Shown piece by piece: positions 26,312-35,350 of a DNA stretch of 64,000 nucleotides. This DNA comes from Brucella tritici (GTDB taxonomy: Bacteria > Pseudomonadota > Alphaproteobacteria > Rhizobiales > Rhizobiaceae): assembly GCF_008932295.1 (NCBI RefSeq), contig NZ_WBWA01000016.1:1-64000 (forward strand), in the 5' to 3' direction. The position numbers and the translations under genes are program-made. The notes under the pieces were generated by a model. The model was given only the letters and a program-made list of their open reading frames with translations, was not told where the DNA came from and did no database searches. Each line of letters starts with the position of its first letter. Position 1 is the stretch's first letter.

Positions 26312-27016
26312 ATGACAGTAGAAAAAGTAGCGATTGTGACGGCTGGCGGAAGCGGCATGGGTGCAGCAGCCGCGCGCAGGCTTGCGCAGGACGGCTTCAA
26401 GGTTGCAATCCTCTCATCCTCCGGCAAGGGCGAAGCGCTTGCACAGGAACTAGGCGGCATCGGCGTTACCGGCTCGAACCAGTCGAATGACGATCTGAAG
26501 CGCCTCGTGGACGCGGTTCTGGAAAAATGGGGCCGTATCGACGTGCTGGTAAACAGCGCAGGCCATGGCCCGCGTGCGCCGATCCTCGAAATTACCGATG
26601 AAGACTGGCACAGGGGAATGGACACCTATTTCCTGAATGCAATTCGCCCGTCCCGTCTGGTTGTGCCGACAATGCAGAAGCAGAAGTCGGGTGTTATCAT
26701 CAATATCTCGACCGCATGGGCATTCGAGCCGAGCGCCATGTTCCCGACTTCGGCGGTGTTCCGCGCTGGGTTAGCCTCTTTCACCAAGATCTTCGCCGAC
26801 ACCTATGCAGCAGACAATATTCGCATGAATAATGTTCTGCCGGGCTGGATCGACAGCCTGCCGAAAACCGAAGAGCGCCGGGCGAGTGTTCCGTTGCAGC
26901 GCTATGGCAAGAGCGAGGAAATCGCAGCGACGATCGCCTTCCTCGCATCGGATGGCGCCGCCTACATCACCGGCCAGAACCTGCGCGTGGATGGCGGCCT
27001 GACCCGGGCTGTTTAA
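26312..27016 (+). CDS. Short-chain dehydrogenase/reductase
   Basis: A 234-residue classical SDR oxidoreductase using NAD(P)H. The nucleotide-binding motif is TAGGSGMGAAAARRL, followed by LVNSAGHG in place of NNAG. The usual catalytic Tyr-x3-Lys appears substituted: the region after NISTAWAFEPSAMFP reads SAVFRAGLASFTKIF, with Phe at the expected tyrosine position. Activity is therefore questionable. ATG 26312 has AAAAGGAA upstream. The gene is divergent from a LysR gene and ends 1 bp before a convergent XRE gene. Confidence 0.82.
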   Translation: MTVEKVAIVTAGGSGMGAAAARRLAQDGFKVAILSSSGKGEALAQELGGIGVTGSNQSNDDLKRLVDAVLEKWGRIDVLVNSAGHGPRAPILEITDEDWHRGMDTYFLNAIRPSRLVVPTMQKQKSGVIINISTAWAFEPSAMFPTSAVFRAGLASFTKIFADTYAADNIRMNNVLPGWIDSLPKTEERRASVPLQRYGKSEEIAATIAFLASDGAAYITGQNLRVDGGLTRAV

Positions 27017-27017
27017 A

Positions 27018-27821
27018 CTAAGACTCCACGGTGAGCCGCCGCATGGCGGCTGCTGTTTCCTCATTGGCGGGGAAGAAGGTCTCAATGACCACTTCCGACA
27101 GCGTGATATCGACGGCGGTGCCGAATACCGTCGTCGCGCTCAAAAACTCCAACGGGCCTTCGCGGCTATCGATCCTGAGCGGAATGGCCACCGGATTGTC
27201 AGTGACAGTACCCCCGCCCGAAGAGGCTGCGCGCGCGGGGACCGGATAGGATTTCAGTTCATCGAGAAGTGCTGCCAGTCGCGGATCGGCTGAATTGTCC
27301 GCATCGCGGGCAAGACGCGCAAGAATATGGCTGCGCCACTGCCTGAAATTCAGGATGCGCGGGGCCAGCCCTTCCGGATGCAGGCTGAGGCGAAGCGCGT
27401 TCACCTCCCCCTGCAGAAGATGTTCTGCCACCCCCTCGGTCAGAACACCTACCGCCTTGTTCGCCAGAAGCAGGGTCCAATGCCTGTCGATAGCAAGTGC
27501 GGGATGCGGGTTGTGTCCGTGCAGCAGGGCTTCGATCACGCTTCGCGCAGCGGCAAATTCCGGCGCTTCCAACCCTCGCTCACCATGAACCGGAGCATAT
27601 CCGGCGGCGACCAGCATCCGGTTGCGTTCCCGCAATGGCACGTCCAGATGCTCGACCAGACGCAGAACCATCTCGCGGCTTGGCGCCGAGCGCCCGGATT
27701 CCAGAAAACTCAGATGACGCTGCGAAATCTCGGCCTCCACCGCCAGAGATAGCTGGCTGAACCGGCGACGCTGCCGCCATTCCCTGAGAAGCGAACCGAC
27801 TGTCTGTTGCGTTTCGGTCAT
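27018..27821 (-). CDS. XRE-family regulator with MmyB-like ligand domain
   Basis: A 267-residue regulator: Xre helix-turn-helix at residues ~8-65 (LLREWRQRRRFSQLSLAVEAEISQRHLSFLESGR) and an MmyB-type C-terminal domain (NPHPALAIDRHWTLLLANKAV). Such proteins often bind fatty-acid-like or small hydrophobic ligands. ATG 27821 is used; a TTG at 27842 is in frame. It is divergent from a small membrane protein gene, which may be its target. Confidence 0.85.
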   Translation of the reverse strand: MTETQQTVGSLLREWRQRRRFSQLSLAVEAEISQRHLSFLESGRSAPSREMVLRLVEHLDVPLRERNRMLVAAGYAPVHGERGLEAPEFAAARSVIEALLHGHNPHPALAIDRHWTLLLANKAVGVLTEGVAEHLLQGEVNALRLSLHPEGLAPRILNFRQWRSHILARLARDADNSADPRLAALLDELKSYPVPARAASSGGGTVTDNPVAIPLRIDSREGPLEFLSATTVFGTAVDITLSEVVIETFFPANEETAAAMRRLTVES

Positions 27822-27907
27822 GGGCCCGTCCGATCCTTTCAACGATTTGACTGCCCATCATGGCTGGCAGATGCATTCTGGAATGCGCCGCAAAATTCAT
27901 AGCAACA

Positions 27908-27924
27908 ATTACCTCTCACGTAAT
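27908..27924. promoter_or_regulatory. Possible operator between XRE and small membrane protein genes
   Basis: ATTAC (27908-27912) and GTAAT (27920-27924) form a short inverted repeat around 7 bp. It lies in the 176-bp divergent gap and could be the XRE-type binding site. The match is short and may be chance. Confidence 0.3.
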
Positions 27925-27997
27925 CGACCCCATAACGCAACAGGGCAAATATGCAGCCAGCCCGAAGAACGGGACGTCAAAATGAAAGGTCGACAGG

Positions 27998-28396
27998 ATG
28001 AAAACCGCACAAACCGTATTTGCTCTCAAGCCACTCGTCGCCATTGATGCCATCACCTGCGCTGCAATGGGGGCCGCACTTGTCGTCGCCTCAGCAACGG
28101 TGGGCGAACTGACTGGAATTCCAGCGTCGTTGCTTTACTGGGCAGGCGTACTGCTGCTGCCAGTGGCAGCCTTTATGGCCTGGGTGTCGCGGAGCGCAAA
28201 TCCGCCAGCATGGGCGGTGAACCTCGTCATTCTTGGCAATGGCGCATGGGTAGCAGCCAGCCTTTTCCTGCCTGTTGCGGGGATGATTACCCCCAATCTG
28301 TTCGGCTGGGTCTTTCTCGTTGGTCAGGCCGCGGCTGTGACAGTGCTCACCGGGCTCGAAGTTCGCGCCTCCCGTACGCTTCAAGCTGCATTCTGA
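27998..28396 (+). CDS. Small four-helix membrane protein of unknown function
   Basis: A 132-residue protein with four hydrophobic segments (about residues 12-35, 45-62, 72-92 and 98-118) and few charged residues, consistent with an inner-membrane protein. I do not recognise a named family. It is followed after 17 bp by a DUF1330 gene with its own CGGAGG site, so the two are probably co-transcribed, and it is divergent from the XRE/MmyB-like regulator. Confidence 0.75.
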   Translation: MKTAQTVFALKPLVAIDAITCAAMGAALVVASATVGELTGIPASLLYWAGVLLLPVAAFMAWVSRSANPPAWAVNLVILGNGAWVAASLFLPVAGMITPNLFGWVFLVGQAAAVTVLTGLEVRASRTLQAAF

Positions 28397-28413
28397 TCGA
28401 ACGGAGGCATCAA

Positions 28414-28731
28414 ATGACCGCTTATGCAATCGCACAGCTTCGCAATGTCCGGGTTAATCAGGGAATTGTCGAGTATCTGAAAGCCATCGATGGAACTCTG
28501 GCGCCCTTCGACGGACACTTCATCATTCACGGTGGACCGAAGGATGAACTGGAAGGTCTGTCACCGGACGATTTGATCATCATCGCTTTTCCCGATCTCA
28601 CGACGGCGCGCAACTGGTATGCCTCGCCTGCCTATCAGGCAATCATCGAATGGCGCAGGCAAGGATCGGAAGGAGAGGTGTTTCTGATCGACGGCGTCGA
28701 TAAGCATCACCGCGCCGCCGATATTCTATGA
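28414..28731 (+). CDS. DUF1330 family protein
   Basis: A 105-residue cytoplasmic protein with the dimeric ferredoxin-like DUF1330 layout: YAIAQLRNVRVNQGIVEYL, the glycine-containing FIIHGGPKDELEG, and IIIAFPDLTTARNWYASPAYQ near the centre. CGGAGGC precedes ATG 28414; the frame opens earlier inside the previous gene but without a start site. The biochemical role of the family is not established. A strong bidirectional terminator follows. Confidence 0.87.
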   Translation: MTAYAIAQLRNVRVNQGIVEYLKAIDGTLAPFDGHFIIHGGPKDELEGLSPDDLIIIAFPDLTTARNWYASPAYQAIIEWRRQGSEGEVFLIDGVDKHHRAADIL

Positions 28732-28740
28732 AGCCGAACC

Positions 28741-28776
28741 AATCCGGCGACAGTCTTCACACTGTCGCCGGATTTT
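28741..28776. terminator. Bidirectional hairpin terminator
   Basis: A perfect 14-bp stem, AATCCGGCGACAGT (28741-28754) with ACTGTCGCCGGATT (28761-28774), and a 6-nt loop, followed by TT and flanked by A-rich bases on the other side. It sits between convergent genes and can serve both. Confidence 0.85.
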
Positions 28777-28780
28777 CCGG

Positions 28781-30532
28781 TCAGGCCGCATAACGTTTGG
28801 TGCCATCCATCCACGTTTCGCTGACCTTGATCTTGCCGATCTTCACATCGGGCGCGGTCGGGTCTTCCTCCAGAATGGCGAAGTCTGCGAACTTTCCGGT
28901 TTCCAGCGAGCCTATCTGGTCTTCCATATGGCACTGCCAGGCCGCATCAATGGTGACGGCGCGCAGCGCTGCATCCACCGGGATGCGCTCTTCAGGGAAG
29001 AACACGTCGCCGCCTTCATTCATCACGCGGGTGACGGCATCCTCGACGTAGCGCAGCGGCTCAATCGGCGTCACGTTCCAGTCGGAATGAAGCGATATCT
29101 TGAGACCCGCTGCCAACGCCGACGCACACGGATCATAGAAGCGGGCGCGTTCAGGCCCCAGAAGACGGTCGCGGAACGCCTTGCCCCACCAGCGCACATG
29201 GCCGATCAGGAAAGACGGCGAAACGCCCATATCCTTCATGCGCACCATCTGTTCCGGATGGAAAACGCTGCAATGTTCGATGCGATGGCGAAGATCGCTG
29301 TTCGAGGTTTTTCCGAGCACGGCCTCGTAAGCATCCAGAACCATATCGATTGCCGCATCGCCATTGGCGTGAACGCCTACCTGCCAGCCACCATCATGCG
29401 CCCGGCGGATTACGTCCGTGACCTGTTCCAGGCTGTAATTCAGTGCACCACGTTCATCGGTGCCCAGATAGTTTTCGCGCATATAGCCGGTCTGCGCCTG
29501 ATTGGACCCATCCGCCCACGCCTTGATGCCATCGACGCGGAAAAGATCGTTGCCGCGACCGGGCTTGATCCCTTCCTTTTCCCATTCATCCATGATCGTG
29601 GACACGAGCATGCCGCGATAACGCACCGGGGCTTTGCCTTCGCCCAGAACCGCATCGAGGATTTTCAGGTCCTGCGCACCGGCCATGATGCCGATACCGC
29701 AATCGTGCAGCATGGTGCAGCCAACGGAACTTGCGTGATCCAGAAAACGCTGGACGCGCCCGATCATATCCGCCGCCGTCGGAGACGGCATGACGCCGAG
29801 AAACTCCTGCTGCGCCGCCATCTCTTCCAGACGCCCGGTCAGGTTACCATTGGCATCCTTCACAAAGCGCGCACCGGATGGATCAGGCGTCTCGCGGGTG
29901 ATGCCTGCCGCCTTGAAGGCCGCACTATTGGCATAGGCGATATGGCCGTTGCTTTCCTGCATGAAGAACGGATTGTTGGGCGCAAGCGCATCCAGTTCGG
30001 CAATTGTCGGAATTTTGGCGTCACGGGTGATACTGGCATCAAACTGCTGTGCGCGCACCCATTCGCCCGGCTTGGCATCCGCCACGCCCTTCTGCAGCTT
30101 CGACCAGACGGTCGCGTAATCCGGTGTCGTGATCGGGCTGACATCAATCCAATCCTCGAAGGCCGTGAACACGAAATGCATATGCGGATCGATCAGGCCG
30201 GGCATCAGGGTCCGGCCCTGAAGGTCCACCACCTGCGCGCCGGAACCGATGGCCGATTGCACGTCATCCAGCTTGCCGACGGCCAAAATCTTGTTGCCGC
30301 GAACGGCAATCGCTTCGGCGCGCGGCGCCTTGTCGTTCATGGTCAGGATCGTCCCGCCCTTGAAGATGATGTCGCCCGCCGGTGCCGCAGCCTGCTGCGC
30401 AAAGGCCATACCCGGCGCAGAACAGGCGAAAGCCGAAGTTGCGGCGGCAGCGCCGAGATATTTGAGAAAATCACGCCTTGAGGCCGTGGACCGCAGGAAC
30501 GCCACCATACCAGGATTACAGGCTATACACAT
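28781..30532 (-). CDS. Tat-exported amidohydrolase (amidohydrolase_3, YtcJ-like)
   Basis: A 583-residue metal-dependent hydrolase with a twin-arginine signal (SRRDFLKYLGAAAATSAFACS), so a folded, metal-loaded periplasmic enzyme is expected. Metal ligands appear as DPHMHF near residue 116, VHANGDAAID, HRIEHCSVF and SLHSDWNV. The family cleaves amide or related bonds of varied substrates. ATG 30532 has GAAGGG 7 nt upstream. No adjacent pathway genes reveal its substrate. Confidence 0.88.
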   Translation of the reverse strand: MCIACNPGMVAFLRSTASRRDFLKYLGAAAATSAFACSAPGMAFAQQAAAPAGDIIFKGGTILTMNDKAPRAEAIAVRGNKILAVGKLDDVQSAIGSGAQVVDLQGRTLMPGLIDPHMHFVFTAFEDWIDVSPITTPDYATVWSKLQKGVADAKPGEWVRAQQFDASITRDAKIPTIAELDALAPNNPFFMQESNGHIAYANSAAFKAAGITRETPDPSGARFVKDANGNLTGRLEEMAAQQEFLGVMPSPTAADMIGRVQRFLDHASSVGCTMLHDCGIGIMAGAQDLKILDAVLGEGKAPVRYRGMLVSTIMDEWEKEGIKPGRGNDLFRVDGIKAWADGSNQAQTGYMRENYLGTDERGALNYSLEQVTDVIRRAHDGGWQVGVHANGDAAIDMVLDAYEAVLGKTSNSDLRHRIEHCSVFHPEQMVRMKDMGVSPSFLIGHVRWWGKAFRDRLLGPERARFYDPCASALAAGLKISLHSDWNVTPIEPLRYVEDAVTRVMNEGGDVFFPEERIPVDAALRAVTIDAAWQCHMEDQIGSLETGKFADFAILEEDPTAPDVKIGKIKVSETWMDGTKRYAA

Positions 30533-30813
30533 CCGAATACCCTTCGTTATCGCCGCAGCAAAAAGATCATCGTTCTAACGACGCCTAATTTTCTGATTGG
30601 AACGATAATGAAACAGTATTACAAATTATTAAATAGAAATTATTCTTGTATTAATTAGGAATTACTAAAATAAATATTATCGAACAAGAGGAATTATCAG
30701 TAATAAACATCAAGCTACATATATGTTTTAGCTTTCCGATTTCTCGTGCCCACGATTTTTGAAACAACCGTTTTCACGACAGGGCGAACACGAGACGCAT
30801 CAGAATGCACATG
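30533..30813. other. AT-rich intergenic region upstream of the amidohydrolase
   Basis: A stretch without credible coding sequence, markedly AT-rich between about 30590 and 30720 compared with the GC-rich surroundings. It should include the amidohydrolase promoter. The composition suggests a regulated or nucleoid-protein-bound promoter, or an acquired segment. Confidence 0.5.
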
Positions 30814-30837
30814 AAAAATCCGCCGAAAATCGGCGGA
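30814..30837 (-). terminator. Rho-independent terminator of the DUF1801 genes
   Basis: TCCGCCGA (30819-30826) pairs with TCGGCGGA (30830-30837) around a 3-nt loop and, on the minus strand, is followed by TTTTT (30814-30818). It lies 35 bp after the stop codon of the DUF1801 gene. Confidence 0.85.
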
Positions 30838-30872
30838 CTTCATGACAATACTCACAATTGCCCGATACGTCG

Positions 30873-31274
30873 TCAGCCGCGTTTGGTTTTTCGCTGCGCC
30901 CGCTTGGCTATATTATGCGCTATGGCGGCATGAACGAGCGCAATGAAGGCATTCTCGTCGACCTCTTCACCCTCGCTTATATCGAGCGCGCGGCGCGTAT
31001 TACCTTCCAGGCTGGAATTGAAGATGCTGGCCGGATCGTCCAGCGCTGCGCCATTGGCAAAGGTCAGCTTGACAACCTTCTTGTAAGTTTCGCCGGTGCA
31101 GATGATGCCGTCATGCGACCAAACCGGAACGCCGCGCCATTTCCATTCCTCGATCACGTCCGGATTGGCCTTTTTGATGAGCGCCCGCATTCTGGCAAGC
31201 GTCGCGCCACGCCAGTCGCCTAGCTCGGCAATCCGCCCATCGATAAGCTTTGAAGCCTCATTATCGTCTGCCAT
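30873..31274 (-). CDS. DUF1801 domain protein
   Basis: A 133-residue cytoplasmic protein with the YdhG/DUF1801 layout: LARMRALIKKANPDVIEEWKW, GVPVWSHDGIICTGETYK, and VKLTFANGAALDDP. Structures of the family show a small alpha-beta fold, with no catalysed reaction known to me. A strong GGGAGGAGG site precedes the ATG. It lies 42 bp downstream of a second, diverged DUF1801 gene on the same strand, so the two probably form an operon ending in a terminator. Confidence 0.87.
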   Translation of the reverse strand: MADDNEASKLIDGRIAELGDWRGATLARMRALIKKANPDVIEEWKWRGVPVWSHDGIICTGETYKKVVKLTFANGAALDDPASIFNSSLEGNTRRALDISEGEEVDENAFIALVHAAIAHNIAKRAQRKTKRG

Positions 31275-31316
31275 GAAATACCTCCTCCCAGAGCGCGTTT
31301 CGGTCTGCGCTCAAAG

Positions 31317-31739
31317 CTACATTTTTTCGCCTGGCAGCAAACTTGCCTGCCTGATCCAGTCCGCCAACTGGGCTTCATCCACATCGTCCTGCTCATGAAT
31401 GTGGAAGTAGCGCGTGTCCTGGCTCTTGGATTCGACCGGCGGCATCGGTTTCAGCTTTGCGCCACGAAAGAACGCCACCTTTATATATTTGTCGAAGCAA
31501 TGATAGCTGAGGAACCAGCCCTCCCCCTTCAAACCATAGAAGGGAGAATTCCATTTAACCGCCTTGTGCACATCGGGAACGGTCCGCACGACAAGAGCGT
31601 CGAGGTGGCGGCCTGCTTCGCTTTTCCATCCCGGCATGGCGGCGATATAGGCCTGAACCGGCGCATCCCCTTCACCTTTTGCAATCTGGGGATTGCCGCC
31701 CGACAAAAGCACCGGACCATCAGGTTTTTTATCGGTCAT
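31317..31739 (-). CDS. DUF1801 domain protein, second copy
   Basis: A 140-residue relative of the downstream protein: HLDALVVRTVPDVHKAVKWNSPFYG, YHCFDKYIKVAFFRGAKL. ATG 31739 is taken as start because GGAGGAAA lies 5-6 nt upstream; the frame extends to 31838 without a site. Identity with its neighbour is low, so the pair is an old duplication or an independent association. Confidence 0.85.
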   Translation of the reverse strand: MTDKKPDGPVLLSGGNPQIAKGEGDAPVQAYIAAMPGWKSEAGRHLDALVVRTVPDVHKAVKWNSPFYGLKGEGWFLSYHCFDKYIKVAFFRGAKLKPMPPVESKSQDTRYFHIHEQDDVDEAQLADWIRQASLLPGEKM

Positions 31740-31892
31740 CGCGTTTCCTCCACTGTTCACCTTCCGCCGCCCCTCATTGAGGCGACCATAACATCTCATC
31801 TGGTTTGCAACCAAGCTTTGGATGACAGGAAAGAACAACTCCCGTTTCGGCCCCGCCTCGTGTAAGCAAAGCTGACCACACCAAACAAGCAG

Positions 31893-33224
31893 ATGGCAAT
31901 GAGACGATTTTTCAACCTTGCGGCACTCGGAATTGCTCTGGCATTTCTATCGCCGGGCCAGATCAACCTTGCTTTCGCGGAAGAAAATCTTCCCCGCCTC
32001 CTGCCAGAGCCCGGCGTGAGTGCGCATGTCGAAAGACGCAAAGAGGGATATGTTCTGGTCCAGCCCGATGGATCGCAACTCGTTTTGCTGGATTCCGACT
32101 GGCTCAACGGGCTGGACGGGCCTGTCGGCTTTAAAACTGGTGATTACAATTTCGACGGCTACACCGACTTCGCTTTGAGCGCGCGGGAAGCGGGAAGCCT
32201 CGATGTCGGCGTTGCGATTTATCTCTTCAATCCGAAGGTCAAAGCCTTTTCTCCCCTGATAATCGAGGACGAACTCGGCGGGAAACTGAACTGCGGCGAG
32301 CTATGGAATGTCGAGCGCATCCCGGAGCGAAAGCTCATCAAAAGCAGTTGCAGTCTGGACGGGCATTATAGCCGGGTAGACATCCTGTCGATTGATCGCG
32401 ACCAGACGGTGCGGCTTGTCGAACAGTCGCGCCCGGAAGAGCAGATGTTCGGTTGGCCCTACCTGACAAAACCCATGCGCATGGTCACCTATGACGCGCA
32501 GGGAAACAGCGTTCTTGAAGTGCCTCTGGCACCGGATGAAACGGAACAAGGCTGGGAAGTCCCGCGGGAAAAGCTGACCCTGTACAGCAATCCTGACCGG
32601 CAAAGCGCCACAAGCTCCCATCTGGCCAGAGGCGACAAGGTACGCAAACTTGCTTATGCCGGTGATGACTGGATGAAGATCGCCTATCAGGACAAAACCG
32701 GACCGCTGGAAGGCTGGATATCCCTGAAAGAAGCCTATGATCTTGCGGTATGGCAGGCCGATAACGGACAAAAGCCGCAATCTCTGGAGCTTGGTCTCGC
32801 GGATTACAGCGGGGTCGACAAGGATCAGGATTACTACAAGCACCTGTTCACTCTGACGCTGGCAAATGAAAGCCGCGAAGCCGTGGAACTGAGCTATGGC
32901 GAATTGCACCTGATTTTCACATCTGCCGACGGCCAGCAGACCACGCATAAGCTCTATGACCTCTTCAACAAGACCCTGGAGCCTGGAAAGAGCGAAACGC
33001 TCGACGATAATCCCGTCCAGAAGCGAAACGGCCAATATGTGATCTATCACCCTATTGATGATGACGACGCCTATTCGTCCTTCTTCCCGGAAGGACTGGC
33101 TGTCGGGAAATACAAGATTCGCCCTGTTGTAACTGGCCCCAACCTCAAGAACCCAATCTACGGTCTGGACGAGATCGAGATGAATTATCCGCCTGAACTA
33201 CCGGACAGCCTGATCGAGCCGTGA
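31893..33224 (+). CDS. Secreted protein with SH3-like segment, unknown function
   Basis: A 443-residue protein with a signal peptide (ALGIALAFLSPGQINLAFA). Residues ~75-150 contain a KTGDYNFDGYTDFAL motif like calcium-binding FG-GAP/VCBS-type repeats of the XAC2610 kind. Residues ~225-285 look like a bacterial SH3 domain (LTLYSNPDRQSATSSHLARGDKV...GWISLKEAY). It is probably periplasmic. No operon partner is present. Its 3' end overlaps the convergent GGDEF-EAL gene by 27 bp. Confidence 0.78.
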   Translation: MAMRRFFNLAALGIALAFLSPGQINLAFAEENLPRLLPEPGVSAHVERRKEGYVLVQPDGSQLVLLDSDWLNGLDGPVGFKTGDYNFDGYTDFALSAREAGSLDVGVAIYLFNPKVKAFSPLIIEDELGGKLNCGELWNVERIPERKLIKSSCSLDGHYSRVDILSIDRDQTVRLVEQSRPEEQMFGWPYLTKPMRMVTYDAQGNSVLEVPLAPDETEQGWEVPREKLTLYSNPDRQSATSSHLARGDKVRKLAYAGDDWMKIAYQDKTGPLEGWISLKEAYDLAVWQADNGQKPQSLELGLADYSGVDKDQDYYKHLFTLTLANESREAVELSYGELHLIFTSADGQQTTHKLYDLFNKTLEPGKSETLDDNPVQKRNGQYVIYHPIDDDDAYSSFFPEGLAVGKYKIRPVVTGPNLKNPIYGLDEIEMNYPPELPDSLIEP

Positions 33225-35168
33225 ACTGGCGCTTGAGCGTGCAAGTGCATCCAGCGCCATGCTCATCGGCAGAGCGGGCGCAAACAGGAAACCCTGCCCG
33301 CTGTTACAGCCAAGTTTACATAGCGTATCGCGGTCTTCCTCCGTCTCGATTCCCTCGGCAGTAACCTTGATGCCAAGGGCATCGCCAAGCTCGACCATAG
33401 CCCGCACGATATGCTGGTCGCCCTCGGAATCGGCGATACCGCGCACGAAAACCTTGTCGATCTTGATCTTGGTGATGAGCCCCTTCTTCAACGAGGCGAA
33501 GGTCGCAAAGCCGGTGCCGAAGTCGTCCAGCGCGATAGAGACACCGGCGTTCGACAACGCGCCCAGACTGTCGTTCATCCCGCGCTGATCGAAAGGCGTC
33601 TCCTCCGTAATCTCGATCTCGAGCATGGAAATCGTCAGATCACGCCGTTCCATCTGGGACAGTATTTCATGCGGGATCCGGCCGCCTGCCAACTCGCGCG
33701 GCGACAGGTTCATGGCGACGGTCAAATCGCTGCGTCCGCTCTCGGTGAGCTTGTCGATCATCTCGCAGCAATTGAAGAGCACATTATGCGTGAGTTGTCG
33801 CACCACACCCACTTCGCAGGCGACATCGATGATTTCCGGCGGGGGAATTGTGCCGTGCTGCGGATGATCCCAGCGCAGCAGAGCCTCGAAACCGATCATG
33901 CGCCCACTGGAGAGTTCCACCACCGGCTGGAAATAGGTTTGCACCTGCCCGGTTTCGATTGCGATGCGCAGATCGCGCTCGATGCTTTGCTTGCGCTCCC
34001 ACTCGTGCTGAAGCCGCTTCTCGAAAAAGTAATATTCGTTGCGGCCGCGTTTCTTGGCGGCATAAAGCGCAAAGTCGGCGCGCAGCAGCATCTCGACCGG
34101 ATCAAGACGCTCCAGCCGACAGATACCGACACAGGCGCCGATCTCCACCGACAGAATGCCCTCGTAATGGGCGGTCAGACTGCCGATAATGCGCGCGGCC
34201 ACCAATCCGGCCTCGATCTTTGCCGGAGGCTCGGGATAGACGAGCACGAATTCATCGCCGCCGATACGCGCCAGAACGGAACGCTCCGGCGAGACCTGAC
34301 GGATACGCTGCGCAATGGCGACAAGAAGATCATCGCCCACCTTATGGCCATAGGTATCGTTGACTGACTTGAACCCGTCCAGATCGATCAGCATGACGAT
34401 GAACGGGCCTTCCTTCACAGGATAGAGGCAAATGGAGGTTTCAAGGCCGCGCCGGTTGAAGAGCCCCGTCAGCGGGTCTTCCTGTGATTTGAGCGCCATC
34501 TCGTCTGCAAGCTGCTTGGCCTCATGTTTCAGCCTGCTCGTCTGGATGAAGCGGTTCTGCCCCAAAAGTGCGCCGCGTGTAAGCCCGACCCAGAACAGCA
34601 CCACGGCAACAGCAATGACGCCATATTGCAGGTCGGCCTGCAGGGCCAGACACACCACCGTCACGACAAGGGGCGGCGTTATGAAATTGATTGCAACGAC
34701 AGCATAGGACGAGCCGTAGGTAACGGCGCCCGCGCAGATGCCAGCCAGGATGACCAGATAGACTGATGATTGGGGATCAGAGAACCCATGGGAAAGAATG
34801 GCAACGCCGGCCCAGACGACACCGGCCAGTGCGCCAAGCAGTTGAAAGCGGGCAAGCTGGCGCTGAAGAACTGCCATATTCTCAACGGGCGCAGCCGGGC
34901 TTCTATAATAGGCTATGGCATCGATAAAGCGCAGCGCATTGATGATATTGACCAGCACGAACCAGATAATGGGCATCCAGAAATGCCCGGCAGCAATCTG
35001 GACCAGCAATATGAGCACGGACAGAATCGTGCTGATAGGCATCGAAAAGCGCGCGCCGTCGCAAATCTCCCTGAGCTGGTCCGCAAGTATCTTGTCGGCT
35101 ATCGGACTGTCCTGCCTGCCATATGCCGACCTGACCAGTTGAAGCCAATATTCAGTTCTCGACCCCAT
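33198..35168 (-). CDS. Membrane-bound GGDEF-EAL cyclic-di-GMP enzyme
   Basis: A 656-residue protein: N-terminal membrane sensor with about six helices (residues 40-200), a GGDEF domain with intact RIGGDEFVLVYPE, and an EAL domain with GFEALLRW, NLSPREL, EITEETPF, DDFGTGF and KIDKVFVRG. Both synthesis and hydrolysis of cyclic-di-GMP appear possible by residue content. The RxxD inhibitory site upstream of GGDEF is not present. It is transcribed alone and overlaps the convergent secreted-protein gene at its 3' end. Cyclic-di-GMP commonly controls exopolysaccharide production. Confidence 0.92.
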   Translation of the reverse strand: MGSRTEYWLQLVRSAYGRQDSPIADKILADQLREICDGARFSMPISTILSVLILLVQIAAGHFWMPIIWFVLVNIINALRFIDAIAYYRSPAAPVENMAVLQRQLARFQLLGALAGVVWAGVAILSHGFSDPQSSVYLVILAGICAGAVTYGSSYAVVAINFITPPLVVTVVCLALQADLQYGVIAVAVVLFWVGLTRGALLGQNRFIQTSRLKHEAKQLADEMALKSQEDPLTGLFNRRGLETSICLYPVKEGPFIVMLIDLDGFKSVNDTYGHKVGDDLLVAIAQRIRQVSPERSVLARIGGDEFVLVYPEPPAKIEAGLVAARIIGSLTAHYEGILSVEIGACVGICRLERLDPVEMLLRADFALYAAKKRGRNEYYFFEKRLQHEWERKQSIERDLRIAIETGQVQTYFQPVVELSSGRMIGFEALLRWDHPQHGTIPPPEIIDVACEVGVVRQLTHNVLFNCCEMIDKLTESGRSDLTVAMNLSPRELAGGRIPHEILSQMERRDLTISMLEIEITEETPFDQRGMNDSLGALSNAGVSIALDDFGTGFATFASLKKGLITKIKIDKVFVRGIADSEGDQHIVRAMVELGDALGIKVTAEGIETEEDRDTLCKLGCNSGQGFLFAPALPMSMALDALARSSASSRLDQAVR

Positions 35169-35200
35169 TTAAACGCCACCACTGGCCAGAGCACGTTCAG

Positions 35201-35240
35201 CTTTTTCGATCAGGACGCCCCTCCTGCCCTGATCAAAAAG
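35201..35240. repeat. Inverted repeat upstream of the GGDEF-EAL gene
   Basis: CTTTTT and GATCAGG (35201-35214) face CCTGATC and AAAAAG (35228-35240). The stem ends in T/A tracts on both sides, as bidirectional terminators do, yet it lies only 33 bp upstream of the start at 35168. A leader structure or attenuator is possible. Confidence 0.5.
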
Positions 35241-35350
35241 GAATGACAGCAAACCTGCCCCCGATTGGCAAGTATAACATGCATACAATCTAAAATGCCA
35301 ATGGTACGACAGTTCAATCAAGACGATTACTTTGGTGAAGAAGGCATGCC

